Shown here: positions 45,901 through 52,585 of the stretch, piece after piece
How the letters are laid out: each line of letters opens with the position of its first letter
Position numbering within the stretch: position 1 is the first letter of the stretch
Source of the DNA: JADGHX01 sp963837755
GTDB taxonomy: Bacteria > Pseudomonadota > Gammaproteobacteria > Steroidobacterales > Steroidobacteraceae
Assembly: GCA_963837755.1 (NCBI GenBank)
Contig: CAWIOP010000001.1
Coordinates: 1,674,001-1,738,000 of the forward strand
Reading direction: 5' to 3'
DNA: 64,000 nucleotides
The notes under the pieces: generated by a model
Told to the model about the DNA's origin: nothing
What the model saw: only the letters and a program-made list of their open reading frames with translations
Databases searched by the model: none
Program-made: the position numbers and the translations under genes

Positions 45901-46222
45901 GCTTCAGCAGCAGTATCAGGGCCCGCGCACTCCCACGGAGGAAGTGCTCGCGCAGATCTGGGCGGAGGTGCTGAAGCTCGATCAGGTAGGTGTGGAGGAT
46001 CGTTTCTTCGACCTCGGTGGTAACTCATTACTTCTCATGCGCGTGCTCGCACTTGTGAACCGCGCTATGGATCGGAACCTGGCGATCATCGATTTGTTCA
46101 GGTTTCCCACTATCAGCACGCTGGCCTTACATCTGGATGCGAGGTCGCCCGCGGTTTCCCGCCGGCCGCTGGCGTCCGTTCGGGCACGAAGCGGAAGGAA
46201 TCTCAGGAGGCCCGCAACATGA
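33983..46222 (+). CDS. NRPS3: three-module synthetase C-A(nMT)-T / C-A-T-E / C-A-T
   Basis: Assembly-line enzyme of about 4079 aa adding three residues. I take GTG 33983 (GTGA overlap with NRPS2); an in-frame ATG at 33884 lies deep in the NRPS2 gene. Module 7: C (HHIVFDG, residue 147), A with an embedded N-methyltransferase, T (Ser1425). Module 8: C (HHIVADG, 1618), A, T (Ser2490), intact E (HHLIVDTVSW at 2673, ENHGRE with Glu2812, GIGYGVLRYL). Module 9: D-accepting C (YPLSPLQQGILYHSL), A, T (LGGNSL, Ser4015). No TE: the chain passes to the ketosynthase of the next gene, whose ATG overlaps this stop as ATGA. Confidence 0.96.
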   Translation: MNADSTEALVHREYACPATPAQARLWMLESLGLGSAYNVPLLLNLEGALNAAALKASLTHLVNRHDALRSSFSERDGRIVQRIQPSLAPHWEAMDFSALSQAACVERLEALQVSEATRPFDLARGPLVRALLVKTGQESWQFHLTIHHIVFDGWSMSVLARELSLLYGAEIDGGVGALPELPVSYAEYVTRNASQQREARITQGLRYWKEHLAGAPQAIALPVDRPRPVVPDTRGAVAQFSLSDELSGALQQLAQREGATLFALLLATYQLFLGRWCNQRDVVTGTVTAGRQRPETHGLIGLFLNTIAVRTDLSGDPSFLVLLRRVKAAAVRAHAYQDVPFERVVEELQCAREPGRHPLFQTAFVLESYVLHRMELPGLTVRYGQNEFASTHLDLSVHMRSVGGQLRGRVICSAALFDANTITRFIEGFKTLLQSVVADPACRISELSVLPSTETRWLLAHSRGKSVPFTQSCGIGELIARQAERTPDAPALVCESGRFSYAELQRRVNQLAQLLRARGVGADDVVGLCMERSAEMVIGLLAILRAGGAYLPLEPSHPPERLQFMLANAGARCLLTAGGPALRDQFSGVDCLDLISQWHDVERCPDRPVNHGAHGDNLAYVIYTSGSTGMPKAAMNTRAALANRIEWMQNAYGLSAADRVLQKTPYTFDVSVWEFVWPLMYGATLVVARPEGHRDPGYLARVIEEQGITTVHFVPSMLQAFVDHGALRECTSLKRVITSGEALPGPLATRFRSLCGATLHNLYGPTEAAIDVSSHTVREEWTAGVPIGRPIQNVQLYILDAGLQLVGIGVEGELFIGGAALARGYAGQSGLTSERFIADPFGPPGARLYRTGDRVRWQADDGIEFLGRTDHQVKIRGFRIEPGEIEAALLGCAGVGQAVVVAHKESTSDSRLIAYVVPQETDVRAESGASSDRDARVEQWRNVYEDLYASASPEDGPGFAGWNSSYTGKPIPKGEMREWVDATVQRILALTPRRVLEIGCGSGLLLEKVAPYCTFYLGTDFSAQALAGVRQWMAHRPALRHVELSHGAAEKLAGVEAGSVDTVVLNSVIQCFPSIDYLLNVLEQACARVAPGGRVYVGDVRHLGLLETLTAAVQAARTTATISAAELRRRVNWALEQEKELSIDPDFFQALLLRIPRVTAARILLKAGCAANELTRYRYDVVLQIESDVTQASEEIVRWSGNRAAAIEQLDRAKVSRAPVIRLCGVPNARLTHDLGVRRALSRESSGRDWRECAQREASALVAEDPDALARLLCDERYDSEVTWSADSSEGQFDVLLFDRSYARPARLASEISRAVRPWVSYATRPIQQDRKQQLVAAAFEHLRQTLPAYMVPSGIVALDEMPLLSSGKVDRKALARVDATLLVRRSLVAPATTTERAVAQVWQHVLKLGEVGAHDDFFELGGHSLLATQVVSRLRELFKVDLPLRVLFDTPATLSRLACRIEEALADRVEPTCVPLEVLPRGESLPLSIAQQGLWAIEQMRSSHGAYNIGIAFRLQGALDLASLEWSFRELVRRHETLRTRIAATADGEGIQVVESADDFRLTLTDVSALSEGSRAREGNDFIEREAHRPFDWSAPLFRVSLLRLSAREHVLCIAAHHIVADGWSFSIIFAELSALYRARAEGIEARLAPLAAQYADFAIWQRKNLQTPALQAHLDYWRNQLSDLSNGSELPADRPRAGTQDFEGGESQLLVPARVVQQLTHVGREQSATLYMVMLSALQVLLGRWCGAKDILIGTPVAGRTRPELESLIGFFVNTLVMRTKLAATLSFRDLLARVRETVLDAYAHQDVPFSTLVRELMPARDLSRNPLFQVLFVMQNVPFEELRLPGIASETVRTPIRSPRFELTIRIHEAPEGLVCRAEYARDLFDDQTIERLLGSYRTLLEELARNAVQSIWTAPLLRASEREQILVAWNATTAMYPRDRCIHELFEEQAALTPEAVALICREESMSYRVLNERANQVARYLNAAGVRADTIVGLCVERSLEMMIGLFGILKARGAYLPLDPRYPDARLQFLLEDADVGIVLTQEALHARLRPLCVRRTLRSLDSPAWNEYPGGDLRVSLSPQNLAYVIYTSGSTGKPKGAMISHDGVVNYVTDIARRFNVTEGAGAPINTPLSFDATVTSLLPPLLAGRPLTLLSEGREETAELAAMLEQRAGYSLVKLTPAHLELLAELYPECAVDGSTRAFAIGGAALSARQLQLWRERAPGVRLVNHYGPTETVVGRATYEVSAATAKTGAIPIGRPISNTQLYVLDEQLEPAPIGVQGELFIAGEGLARGYLRRADLTAERFIANPFGAPGMRMYRTGDRVRYLADGNIEYLGREDRQVKVRGYRIELGEIESSLLSHPNVHKALVLVRQDAPGEPRLVAYVVGDRASAWNAAELRAHLQSLLPEHMLPSAYVRLDAFPLTINGKVDMRALPAPDAGAIQRQEYVAPETELEKLLAGLWSNVLRLECVGVHDNFFELGGDSIQVIQIVARANAQGLRLGMKQFFACQTVAKLAACAAGLPSAQRHEEAPDGECALTPIQHAFFARDYEKPGHYNQSYLLACRRRMTPAALEQALQAVVKHHDAFRLRFRNDDGNWRQRYVPAADGRIVENIDLSSVTEAGTVRSIEVHAQRLQESLELAHGPLFRVALFDFGPDRVQQLLIVVHHLIVDTVSWRILLEDLREAYSQIERGEAVQLQGKTSSYRAWAEKLSQYSQSDAPIAERGFWQRLASARVPSLPVDYPDGANTLESLRTVKVSLSVEHTRCLLQELPRRCSARIDEVLLTALAEALRSWSGERSLLVELENHGREELFEGIDLTRTMGWFTSLYSVLLDLPDSCGMHESLGAVQERLRAVPNHGIGYGVLRYLAGDRELQSVPQPQVTFNYLGQMDSAILAEDFFERSPFSAGRGYGTAGTRRQLFEVNCSVQNGALRVYWSYSGHLHTESTVSSLAESFLHALENLVAHSAREPRQSTPADFPLAGVTQAQLDAIASEAGSENLENLYPLSPLQQGILYHSLAAQGPPVYVTAISCRLRGELDEAAFKRAWQHTIQRHSSLRTAFVNAGDGPLQAVLRDVPLQWKRCDWCKVPVTEHEERLRNLIDSQRGSSFELDRPPLMRVVLVRTGAQEYRMVWTHHHLVLDGWSLPIVITDVLAAHEAIREGRLEQLPGRAPDYSEYIAWLQQQDLTRAQAFWRQRLAAFLAPTFPNVGTRQRPALGQGGSHGVLRQNIDIERRVLESFATRHRITVNALVQGAWSVLLSAYSGSRDVVFGVTVAGRPVTLPHIERRVGLFINTLPLRVQIGPQSRVVPWLQELHSSQSELIEYQFSALSDVQRWSELSPGTPLFETLFVFENYPRTVAGRGAGPSSLAVDEVSGRDRPHYPLTLEVFLRDSLAVDFIFDRNQFGEADAARMGGQLQRILQEIVADADRRVLDLPLVSEAEREEQLVAWNATSHAYASDRCIHELFEEQARAHADAVAVVSGEQTLTYGQLSEQSNRLAHHLRTRGVGREQVVGVCMERTAQMVVALLGILKAGAAYLPLDPQYPGARLRLMLEDAGARVLLRQSDAAEDLPGFAGEVIEWGALPEEEMQSLLGRYPNSVPESEVGAQNLAYVIYTSGSTGQVKAVAATHRSVSHRLTAQQGIAAYGAGEICCQKTSISFVDSVLEIFGPLLSAARLVMAGSWVSRSAQELARLIAQEQVSRLVTVPSLARALLESERAQEELKSLKSWTLSGERLTADLLGELKRRLPGCQFINLYGSSEVAADATCYRSEPQVQEEVVPIGRPIRNTQVYVLDEELELVPAGVIGELYIGGAGVARGYLHRAGLTAERFIANPYGEAGTRLYRTGDRVRYRADGELEYVGRADHQLKIRGYRIEPGEVEAALLRCAGVSQAVVVAPEEAQSSERRLVGYVSGQGLEVKALREQLQKSLPEYMVPSALVVLESLPLTPNGKVDRQALPAPDVSAQLQQQYQGPRTPTEEVLAQIWAEVLKLDQVGVEDRFFDLGGNSLLLMRVLALVNRAMDRNLAIIDLFRFPTISTLALHLDARSPAVSRRPLASVRARSGRNLRRPAT
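34010..38380 (+). other. NRPS3 module 7 (C-A-nMT-T), predicted N-methyl-serine
   Basis: The pocket reads DVWHISLIDK, matching serine codes (DVWHFSLVDK, DVWHLSLIDK). The front of the C domain (TPAQARLWMLESL) is of the L-donor style. The A domain is split by an N-methyltransferase, so an N-methyl-Ser unit is expected. Confidence 0.82.
36795..37560 (+). other. N-methyltransferase domain embedded in A domain of NRPS3 module 7
   Basis: Inserted between A-domain motifs A8 and A9. Family hallmarks: WRNVYEDLY, the FAGWNSSYTGKPIP segment, SAM-binding VLEIGCGSG, and VVLNSVIQCFP. It transfers a methyl group from SAM to the amino nitrogen of the tethered residue. Confidence 0.92.
38430..42900 (+). other. 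NRPS3 module 8 (C-A-T-E), predicted D-Asp
   Basis: The pocket reads DATKAGHVGK; histidine at 322 favours aspartate (DLTKVGHIGK) over asparagine. The E domain has all catalytic segments, and the C domain after it is of the D-accepting type, so a D-residue is expected. Confidence 0.78.
43010..46140 (+). other. NRPS3 module 9 (C-A-T), beta-amino-acid-like pocket
   Basis: The A domain is a slightly diverged third copy of the NRPS1 module 3/4 domain, again with VDLVTSLADK, so a beta-Ala-like residue is expected. The T domain (FFDLGGNSLLLMRV) differs from all other carriers here and must feed the downstream ketosynthase. Confidence 0.74.
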
Positions 46223-49200
46223 ACGATTGCAGTGAGAACGAGCAGGCGGTTGCCATCGTCGGCATGGCGGGACGGTTTCCAGGCAGCGGCTCCGTGCGTG
46301 ACCTTTGGCAGGCGCTGCAGGCGGGCCACGAGGCCGCGTCCCCCGTCTCGAACGAGGAACTGCGCGCGGCGGGGATTGACGAGGCCATTTCGAGCAGCGA
46401 CTACGTCAAGACGAGCATGAAGTTCGAGGGCCTGGATCGATTCGACGCCAACTTCTTTGGCTACAGCCGAAAGCAGGCCGAGAGCATCGATCCTCAGCAG
46501 CGAATCTTTCTTGAGTGCGCCTGGGAAGGGCTGGAGAACGCAGGGTGCAGCGTCGACAGCTTCGGGGGCCTCATAGGCGTATTCGCTGGCGCCGGCAGCA
46601 ACACTTATCAGCTTGCGAACCTGCGCAACGCCGCGCGATCAGGTGCCTCCAAAGCGCCTCACGACAGGCCGAGCTTCATCGATGCGGAGAAGGACTATCT
46701 CACCACTCGCGTCTCGTACAAGCTCGGCCTCACAGGTCCGAGCATTGCCGTGCAGACTGCGTGCTCTTCTTCCCTCGTGGCTGTTCATCTTGCTTGTCAG
46801 AGCCTGCTGAGTCTGGAGTGCGATATGGCGCTCGCCGGTGGCGTCTCGGGAGTCGCGGAGCATCTGGGTCCCGGCTACTGGTATATCAAAGACGGCATCT
46901 ATTCTCCGGACGGACACTGCAGGGCCTTCGATGCGAAGGCGTCGGGCACTGTGTTTGCAAGCGGCGCGGGCGTCGTCGTGCTGAGGCGTCTGAAGGATGC
47001 GCTCAAGGACGGCAATTTGATTCACGCGGTCATCATCGCTACCGCCGTCAACAATGACGGCGCTGCGAAAGCCGGTTTTTCCGCTCCCTCGATCCAGGGG
47101 CAGGCCGACGTGATCGCAACTGCCCAGGCGCTCGCTGGTGTGGGCCCGAGCGACATCGGAATGATCGAGGCGCACGGCACCGGCACTGTGCTTGGCGACG
47201 CCATCGAGCTCTCGGCGTTGCGTCAGGTGTTCGGGGCGGGCCGTGAGCAAGGAGCGCACTGCGCACTGGGGTCGTTGAAAACCAACATTGGGCACCTCGA
47301 CGCCGCCGCTGGCGTGGCGGGCCTCATCAAGGCGACCTTGTGTCTCAGGCATCGAATCCTGGTGCCGAGCCTTCACTTCGATCAGCCCAATCCGCTTTTA
47401 CAGGGTGAGGACAGCGCCTTCTTCGTCAATACGCGCTGCCGCCCGTGGTTGCCCGGGAATGGAAAGCCACGACGAGCGGGCGTGAGCTCTTTCGGTATCG
47501 GTGGAACGAATGCTCACGCTATTCTCGAGGAGTTCCCGCGGCAGCAGCCCACGGCACGTTCCTCCGCTGCTCATGTAGTGCCGCTCTCCGGCAACACGCC
47601 CACTGCGCTCACCAATATCATGCGCAATCTTGCGACGGCTCTGCGCGAGGAAACGCCGGCACTCGAAGATGTGGCGTACACCTTGCAGGTCGGCCGAAAG
47701 CGCTTTGCTCACCGCGTGATGTTCCTTGCAACTTCCACGGCAAACCTCATCGAGCAACTGGAGCACGCGCTTGCCACGCAACGCTCGAAAACCTTGTCTC
47801 AACGAGTCGAGCGCGCACTTGCTTTCGCGTTGCCGGAGGCTCTTCAGTTGTGGCCCGCACGTCGTATCGAGGCACTGTGCGGCGAGGATTTACAGTTCAA
47901 TACAGACCTCAGGCATTGCGCCGAACAGATCGCGAGGATTTCTCAGCGCGACATTCTGAGCCCCGCGCCGGATCGATCTGCCGCGGCCGCCGAGGAAGAT
48001 CAGTCGCTGCTGCAAGCGTGCCTGCAATATGCCCTGGCACGGCGCTGGATTCGGCACGGACTGAACCCCAGCGAGTTGATCGTCGACGGTTTGGGCGAGT
48101 GCGTCGGCGCGTGCCTCTCCGGTGCTTGTTCCTTCGGGGAGGCCGCGCGGCTTCTCGTCGCACGAGCCCGAGCCACTCAGGAGGTGGAGGAAGGCGCAGA
48201 CGAGCACACACGGGAAAAGCTCGCAGGGGAGCTTGCCGCAATCGGCGCCACCATCAATTTCGGAGCGCAAAGCGTCGCATGCTCGTCGTCGGCCAGCGGG
48301 AAGGCGCTCCTGATGAGCGACTTCGCCCGGCCGCAATTCTGGTCCGAGCGCCTGCGCGGGCAACCCTCCGTCACGGCGCGAGCCGCGCACTTCGCTGAAA
48401 GCAACGGCCAGGCGATCCTCGAAATGTCGGCATCGAGCGCGAGCTCCGCGCGTCGGGAGATGCTGGAGAAGCTCGGGCAATTGTGGACGGATGGAGTCAC
48501 GATCGCCTGGAAGGCGGTGCATGCTGACGGCGCCCCGAGACGAATCGAACTTCCGGTTTACCCTTTCAAACGCGAGCGATTCTGGTTGCCAGCGACTACG
48601 TCGAGCGCACCCGCAGTGCCTGCGGAGCAAGGCCAGGCGCGGCGCGCCCCGGAGGATTGGTACTACATTCGCTCCTGGCGATCCTCGCTCATGCCTGCGT
48701 TGTCTGCGTCGTTTGCGTCACGCCAGGAGACGTGGCTCATCTTCGCAACGCCCGATCCGGCTTGCTCGCAGGCTATCGAGCGGTTGCGGGCGGCGGGATG
48801 TCACGTCGTGGTAGTGCGCCCGGGTGAGGTCTTCGCGGAGGTCGCCCACGGCGAATATTCGATAGCACCCAACTCGCCCGCTCAGTACGCATCGCTCCTC
48901 GCTCAGGTGAGGCGCGGGCGGGGAGCGATTTGCCGGGTGATGCATTTCTGGAGCCTGACGCGGGAAGAGCCAGCGCTCACGATCGAGGCGTTCGAGGCAT
49001 TGCAGCCGACTGCATGCTTCAGTCTGCTGTATCTGGCGCAGGCCCTGGCCGCATCCGATCCCCGCGATGCCGCCTCCGTGCTCGTCGTTACGAACGAGTT
49101 GAATGAGATTACCGGGAGTGACGTCGGCCACCCCGGCAAGGCTACCCTTACCGCACTCTGCAACACGATATCGCAGGAGCTGCCTCACGTTCGTTGTACG

Positions 49201-50559
49201 TTGCTTGAGCTTTCTTCGGCGCGAGCCGAAGTGAAGTACGAGCCGACGGTCGATCGATTGATCGGAGAGGCAGTGCTTGAGGCGAACGACGCAGTGGTGG
49301 CCTACCGCGGCAGACGCCGCTGGGTTCAGTGCTTCGAGCCTGTTCGAATGACTTCGCAGCAAGCGGGCGTTCGCACTTTGTATTCCGAAGGCGTGTACGT
49401 GCTCATCGGCGGCCTCGGAACAGTCGGGCTCGCGGTGGCGGAGCGTTTGGTCCGCGACTGCCAGGCGCGTCTCGTCTTGATCACGCGCGGCCAGTTCCCG
49501 GAGCACGCCGAGTGGCAGCGGCTCGCCAGCGATGCGCGCGATGTCAGCGCGGATGCGCGGCGCGTCCGGCGCCTTCTGCAGATGGAGGCAGCTGGCGGGC
49601 GCATTCGGGTGATTACTGCCGATGCCGCGGATGAGAGCGCGCTCGAGCGTGCCTTTGAGACCGCGGAGGCGCAGTTTGGCCTCGTGCGCGGCGTGTTTCA
49701 TTTGGCAGCCGAGACTCGCCATGCTTCACTCAATCGACCGCTTCGCGACCTCCTGCCGGCGCACTTCCAGACTCAGCAGCGACCCAAGGCGGCGGTGCTG
49801 TGTGCGCTGTATCGGGTTTTAGGCAAGAGACACCCGGACTTCGTCATCCTGTTCTCTTCGAACGCCTCGGTGCTGGGTGGCTTTGGGTTGACGGCCTATG
49901 CGGCCGCCAACGCGTATCTGGATCGGGGTGCGGAACTTGCCACCGCGCGATCGCAGGGCACGACATGGATTGCAACGAATTGGGATCGATGGCTGGAGCC
50001 GGACATCCGTACCGGGCACGTTCCGGCGGACGTCCCGTATGCCTTCAGCACCGAAGAAGGGCTCGATGCGTTGTGGAGAATTCTACAGGCCTCCACCGCG
50101 AGCCAGATCGTGGTGTCGGTCTCCGATCTTACCGGACGCCTGGCAAGGTGGACGGGTCCGCGTGCACTCACTCAGCCGGTCGCTTCCGAATCCACGCCCG
50201 GTGAACCGACAAGGCCGGCGGTCACCGCACCTCGCAGTGGCTTTGAGAATCGAATCGTCGACATCTGGAAGGACGTGCTCGGTGCGACGGAAATCGGCAT
50301 CGACGAGAGCTTCCTCGATCTCGGCGGTGATTCCCTGATAGCGCTGCGCGTTACCGCACGTATCCGGGAAATTTTCGAAGTGGACATTCCGCTGCCAGTG
50401 TTCTTCAGCGCGCGTCCGACGGTCGGCGCGCTGGCGGTCGAGGTCGTCTCGCAACTTGCCCGGCGCGCCGGCCAACAGGTCCTGGAGAGCGAGCTTGCCG
50501 CGCTGACGGCGCCGGGGCGGGGTGGCGCGGCGGCGCGGACCGCCGGCGGCACGGATTGA
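46219..50559 (+). CDS. PKS1: KS - inactive AT remnant - KR - ACP
   Basis: Type I polyketide synthase of 1446 aa that extends the peptidyl chain by one ketide. KS (residues about 10-445) has Cys182 in TACSSS, His319 in EAHGTGT and His359 in NIGHLDAAAG. An AT-derived stretch (about 450-790) has lost the GQGxQ start and reads VDGLGE where GHSxGE should be, so the acyl-transfer serine is absent, although the post-AT linker (LPVYPFKRERFWL) survives. A KR with its structural half follows (about 820-1300): IGGLGTVG for NADPH, Ser in SSNASVLGGFG, Tyr in AYAAANAYLD. ACP Ser1372 lies in DLGGDSL. No DH, ER or TE is present. Malonyl must come from an AT elsewhere. Confidence 0.94.
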   Translation: MNDCSENEQAVAIVGMAGRFPGSGSVRDLWQALQAGHEAASPVSNEELRAAGIDEAISSSDYVKTSMKFEGLDRFDANFFGYSRKQAESIDPQQRIFLECAWEGLENAGCSVDSFGGLIGVFAGAGSNTYQLANLRNAARSGASKAPHDRPSFIDAEKDYLTTRVSYKLGLTGPSIAVQTACSSSLVAVHLACQSLLSLECDMALAGGVSGVAEHLGPGYWYIKDGIYSPDGHCRAFDAKASGTVFASGAGVVVLRRLKDALKDGNLIHAVIIATAVNNDGAAKAGFSAPSIQGQADVIATAQALAGVGPSDIGMIEAHGTGTVLGDAIELSALRQVFGAGREQGAHCALGSLKTNIGHLDAAAGVAGLIKATLCLRHRILVPSLHFDQPNPLLQGEDSAFFVNTRCRPWLPGNGKPRRAGVSSFGIGGTNAHAILEEFPRQQPTARSSAAHVVPLSGNTPTALTNIMRNLATALREETPALEDVAYTLQVGRKRFAHRVMFLATSTANLIEQLEHALATQRSKTLSQRVERALAFALPEALQLWPARRIEALCGEDLQFNTDLRHCAEQIARISQRDILSPAPDRSAAAAEEDQSLLQACLQYALARRWIRHGLNPSELIVDGLGECVGACLSGACSFGEAARLLVARARATQEVEEGADEHTREKLAGELAAIGATINFGAQSVACSSSASGKALLMSDFARPQFWSERLRGQPSVTARAAHFAESNGQAILEMSASSASSARREMLEKLGQLWTDGVTIAWKAVHADGAPRRIELPVYPFKRERFWLPATTSSAPAVPAEQGQARRAPEDWYYIRSWRSSLMPALSASFASRQETWLIFATPDPACSQAIERLRAAGCHVVVVRPGEVFAEVAHGEYSIAPNSPAQYASLLAQVRRGRGAICRVMHFWSLTREEPALTIEAFEALQPTACFSLLYLAQALAASDPRDAASVLVVTNELNEITGSDVGHPGKATLTALCNTISQELPHVRCTLLELSSARAEVKYEPTVDRLIGEAVLEANDAVVAYRGRRRWVQCFEPVRMTSQQAGVRTLYSEGVYVLIGGLGTVGLAVAERLVRDCQARLVLITRGQFPEHAEWQRLASDARDVSADARRVRRLLQMEAAGGRIRVITADAADESALERAFETAEAQFGLVRGVFHLAAETRHASLNRPLRDLLPAHFQTQQRPKAAVLCALYRVLGKRHPDFVILFSSNASVLGGFGLTAYAAANAYLDRGAELATARSQGTTWIATNWDRWLEPDIRTGHVPADVPYAFSTEEGLDALWRILQASTASQIVVSVSDLTGRLARWTGPRALTQPVASESTPGEPTRPAVTAPRSGFENRIVDIWKDVLGATEIGIDESFLDLGGDSLIALRVTARIREIFEVDIPLPVFFSARPTVGALAVEVVSQLARRAGQQVLESELAALTAPGRGGAAARTAGGTD
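47550..48595 (+). other. degenerate acyltransferase domain in PKS1
   Basis: Recognisable as AT by the ELIVDGLGECVGACLSGACSFGEAARLL-region pattern (near residue 618) and by FWSERLRGQPSVTARAAHF plus the YPFKRERFW linker. The catalytic serine of GHSxG is glycine, and the preceding histidine is aspartate. The domain cannot form the acyl-enzyme, so it is probably a structural relic. Confidence 0.8.
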
Positions 50560-50577
50560 GAGTCACGGAGGCTTCAC

Positions 50578-52581
50578 ATGCTCATTCTGGGATGGCACGG
50601 ACATCCGCGGTTGCGGGAATTCGAGGACTGCCCGCATTTCGCTTATCACGATGCCGCGGCGGTGATTCTGCGCGATGGCCGCCTGATTGCGGCCATTGAG
50701 GAGGAGCGGCTTGACCGTGTCAAGCATTCGAATTTCTTTCCCCGACACGCGATCCGATTCTGCCTGGAACGCGCGGCGGCGACGCTGGGCGATGTGGATT
50801 TCATCGTGACGGACTGCGCGGAAGACTTCCAGGATTTTCGTCTGCTACGAGAGATCGCCACGGATCCGCGCCACCCTCGTCAGACCGCGCGGCAGATGCT
50901 CGCGGCCACGTTCGCGGACGAGTTCGATATCGACGTGTCGCACAAGCTGCGTTTCTGCAAGCACCATACGGCTCATCTGAATAGCGCGTGGTATCCGTCC
51001 GGATTCCCGGAGGCGTTGATCGTTTGCCTCGACGGAGACGGCGATGGGGCCTCCGGCCTTGTCGGTCACGCCTCGCAAGGTCGCATCGAAACGCTGCGGA
51101 ATTTTCCGGAATCGCAATCGATCGGAAACTTCTATACCGCGCAGCTCAGCTTCCTGGGGTACCAGCGGTTCGACGAATACAAAGTGATGGGGCTCGCGCC
51201 GTATGGCGATCCTCAGGTGTTCTCCGCGCTCTTCTCGCGCATGTATCAGCTTTCGCCCCAGGGGCGCTTCAACATCGTCTCGTCCTCCGAGCGCCTGCTC
51301 ATCATGAGGGAGGCGGGCCTCGCCGGACAGGCCCGGCGCAAGGGCGAACCGTTCCTTCAGGTGCACAAAGATTACGCCGCCGCCTTGCAGCGGGCTCTTG
51401 AGAGCATTGGCATGCACATCGTGGATCACTTTCGCTCGGCGACCGGTTCCCGCCGCTTGTGTTTGTCCGGCGGTGTTGCGCACAACTGCTCACTGAACGG
51501 GCAACTGCTTCGCACAGGTTGGTTTGATGAGGTGTACGTGCAGCCCGCCGCGCACGATGCCGGCAATGCGCTGGGAGCGGCATTGGCGCAAACTGCCGAA
51601 GCGGGCGTGCCGATCGCGAATAACCTCATGCCGACCGTCTTTCTCGGGTCCGATGTGGGTTCGTCCGCGCAGATTGAGCGGCAACTGCGCCGATGGTCGC
51701 CGCTGATCACGCTGGAACACGTCGATGACGCGCCACTCGCCGCGGCTCACTCGCTGGCGGCCGGCGAGGTGCTCGGCTGGGTGCAGGGGTGCTCGGAATT
51801 CGGGCCTCGCGCGCTGGGCAATCGCTCGATCCTCGCCGACCCGCGTCCCGAAGAGAACAAGCGCATCGTCAATGCGATGGTGAAGAAGCGCGAGGACTAT
51901 CGGCCGTTCGCGCCAGCGGTGCTGGAGGAGCGGCTCGGCGATTTTTTCGAGGTGCCTCCCGGTACACGCTCGGTGCCGTTCATGACGATCGTGCTGCCGG
52001 TGAAACCTCATGCGCGAAAACTCCTCGGCGCGGTGACGCATGTGGATGGCTCGGCGCGCGTGCAGAGCGTGTCCAGGGAGCAGAATCCCGCGTTTCATGC
52101 GCTGATTCGGGCGTTCGGGCGGATCTCGGACGTGCCCATCGTTCTGAACACGTCGTTCAACAACAATGCCGAGCCGATCGTCGATTCTGTGGACGACGCG
52201 GTGGTCACGTTCCTGACGACAGGGATCCATACGCTCATCGCGGGTGACTGGCGCGTTCGCAAGGTTGACGGTGTGGGCTCACATCGGGGCTTTGGTCGTC
52301 TCGCGCCGAGTCTCGCCCCCAGTGCCAAGCTTGTGCGGCGCTCGCAAGCCGACGGAACGACGATGGGCTTTATCGAGAGAACGGCCAGCCGCCTTCTCGC
52401 CGATCCAAGCGTGCCGATCTCGCAGGAAGCGTTTCGCGTACTTTTCGAGGGCCGGGGCGGGTCGCTTGAGCAGGATATCGATCGGTGCGGCTTCGCAGGG
52501 CAGGGCGAGCGGCTGTTCGCGGAGTTCTTCGAGTTATGGTGTGCTCGCGCCATCCGCCTGCGTCCCTGTTCAGCAGGGTAG
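50578..52581 (+). CDS. carbamoyltransferase (NodU/CmcH/TobZ family)
   Basis: Transfers a carbamoyl group from carbamoyl phosphate, via carbamoyl-adenylate, to a hydroxyl of the product. Family features: N-terminal FAYHDAAAVILRDG and IEEERLDRVKH, HHTAH metal/substrate motif (His129, His130, His133), DGDGDGASG, the central KVMGLAPYG, CLSGGVAHNCSLNG, and the C-terminal EFGPRALGNRSILADPR and NTSFNNNAEPIV. At 667 aa it is longer than typical family members (near 570-600) because of a roughly 75-residue C-terminal tail of unknown role. GGAGG precedes ATG 50578, 18 bp after PKS1. The acceptor could be a Ser, beta-hydroxy-Asn/Asp or ketide hydroxyl; not determinable here. Confidence 0.92.
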   Translation: MLILGWHGHPRLREFEDCPHFAYHDAAAVILRDGRLIAAIEEERLDRVKHSNFFPRHAIRFCLERAAATLGDVDFIVTDCAEDFQDFRLLREIATDPRHPRQTARQMLAATFADEFDIDVSHKLRFCKHHTAHLNSAWYPSGFPEALIVCLDGDGDGASGLVGHASQGRIETLRNFPESQSIGNFYTAQLSFLGYQRFDEYKVMGLAPYGDPQVFSALFSRMYQLSPQGRFNIVSSSERLLIMREAGLAGQARRKGEPFLQVHKDYAAALQRALESIGMHIVDHFRSATGSRRLCLSGGVAHNCSLNGQLLRTGWFDEVYVQPAAHDAGNALGAALAQTAEAGVPIANNLMPTVFLGSDVGSSAQIERQLRRWSPLITLEHVDDAPLAAAHSLAAGEVLGWVQGCSEFGPRALGNRSILADPRPEENKRIVNAMVKKREDYRPFAPAVLEERLGDFFEVPPGTRSVPFMTIVLPVKPHARKLLGAVTHVDGSARVQSVSREQNPAFHALIRAFGRISDVPIVLNTSFNNNAEPIVDSVDDAVVTFLTTGIHTLIAGDWRVRKVDGVGSHRGFGRLAPSLAPSAKLVRRSQADGTTMGFIERTASRLLADPSVPISQEAFRVLFEGRGGSLEQDIDRCGFAGQGERLFAEFFELWCARAIRLRPCSAG

Positions 52582-52585
52582 CCAC

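Noticed and set aside
47550..48595. Functional malonyl acyltransferase in PKS1
   Set aside because: GHSxG serine and the adjacent histidine are missing, and the N-terminal GQGxQ region is absent.
52244..52585. N-terminal extension of the PfaD gene
   Set aside because: The 114 extra residues are Arg/Ser-rich low-complexity sequence overlapping the carbamoyltransferase in another frame; GTG 52586 directly precedes the conserved PfaD start.
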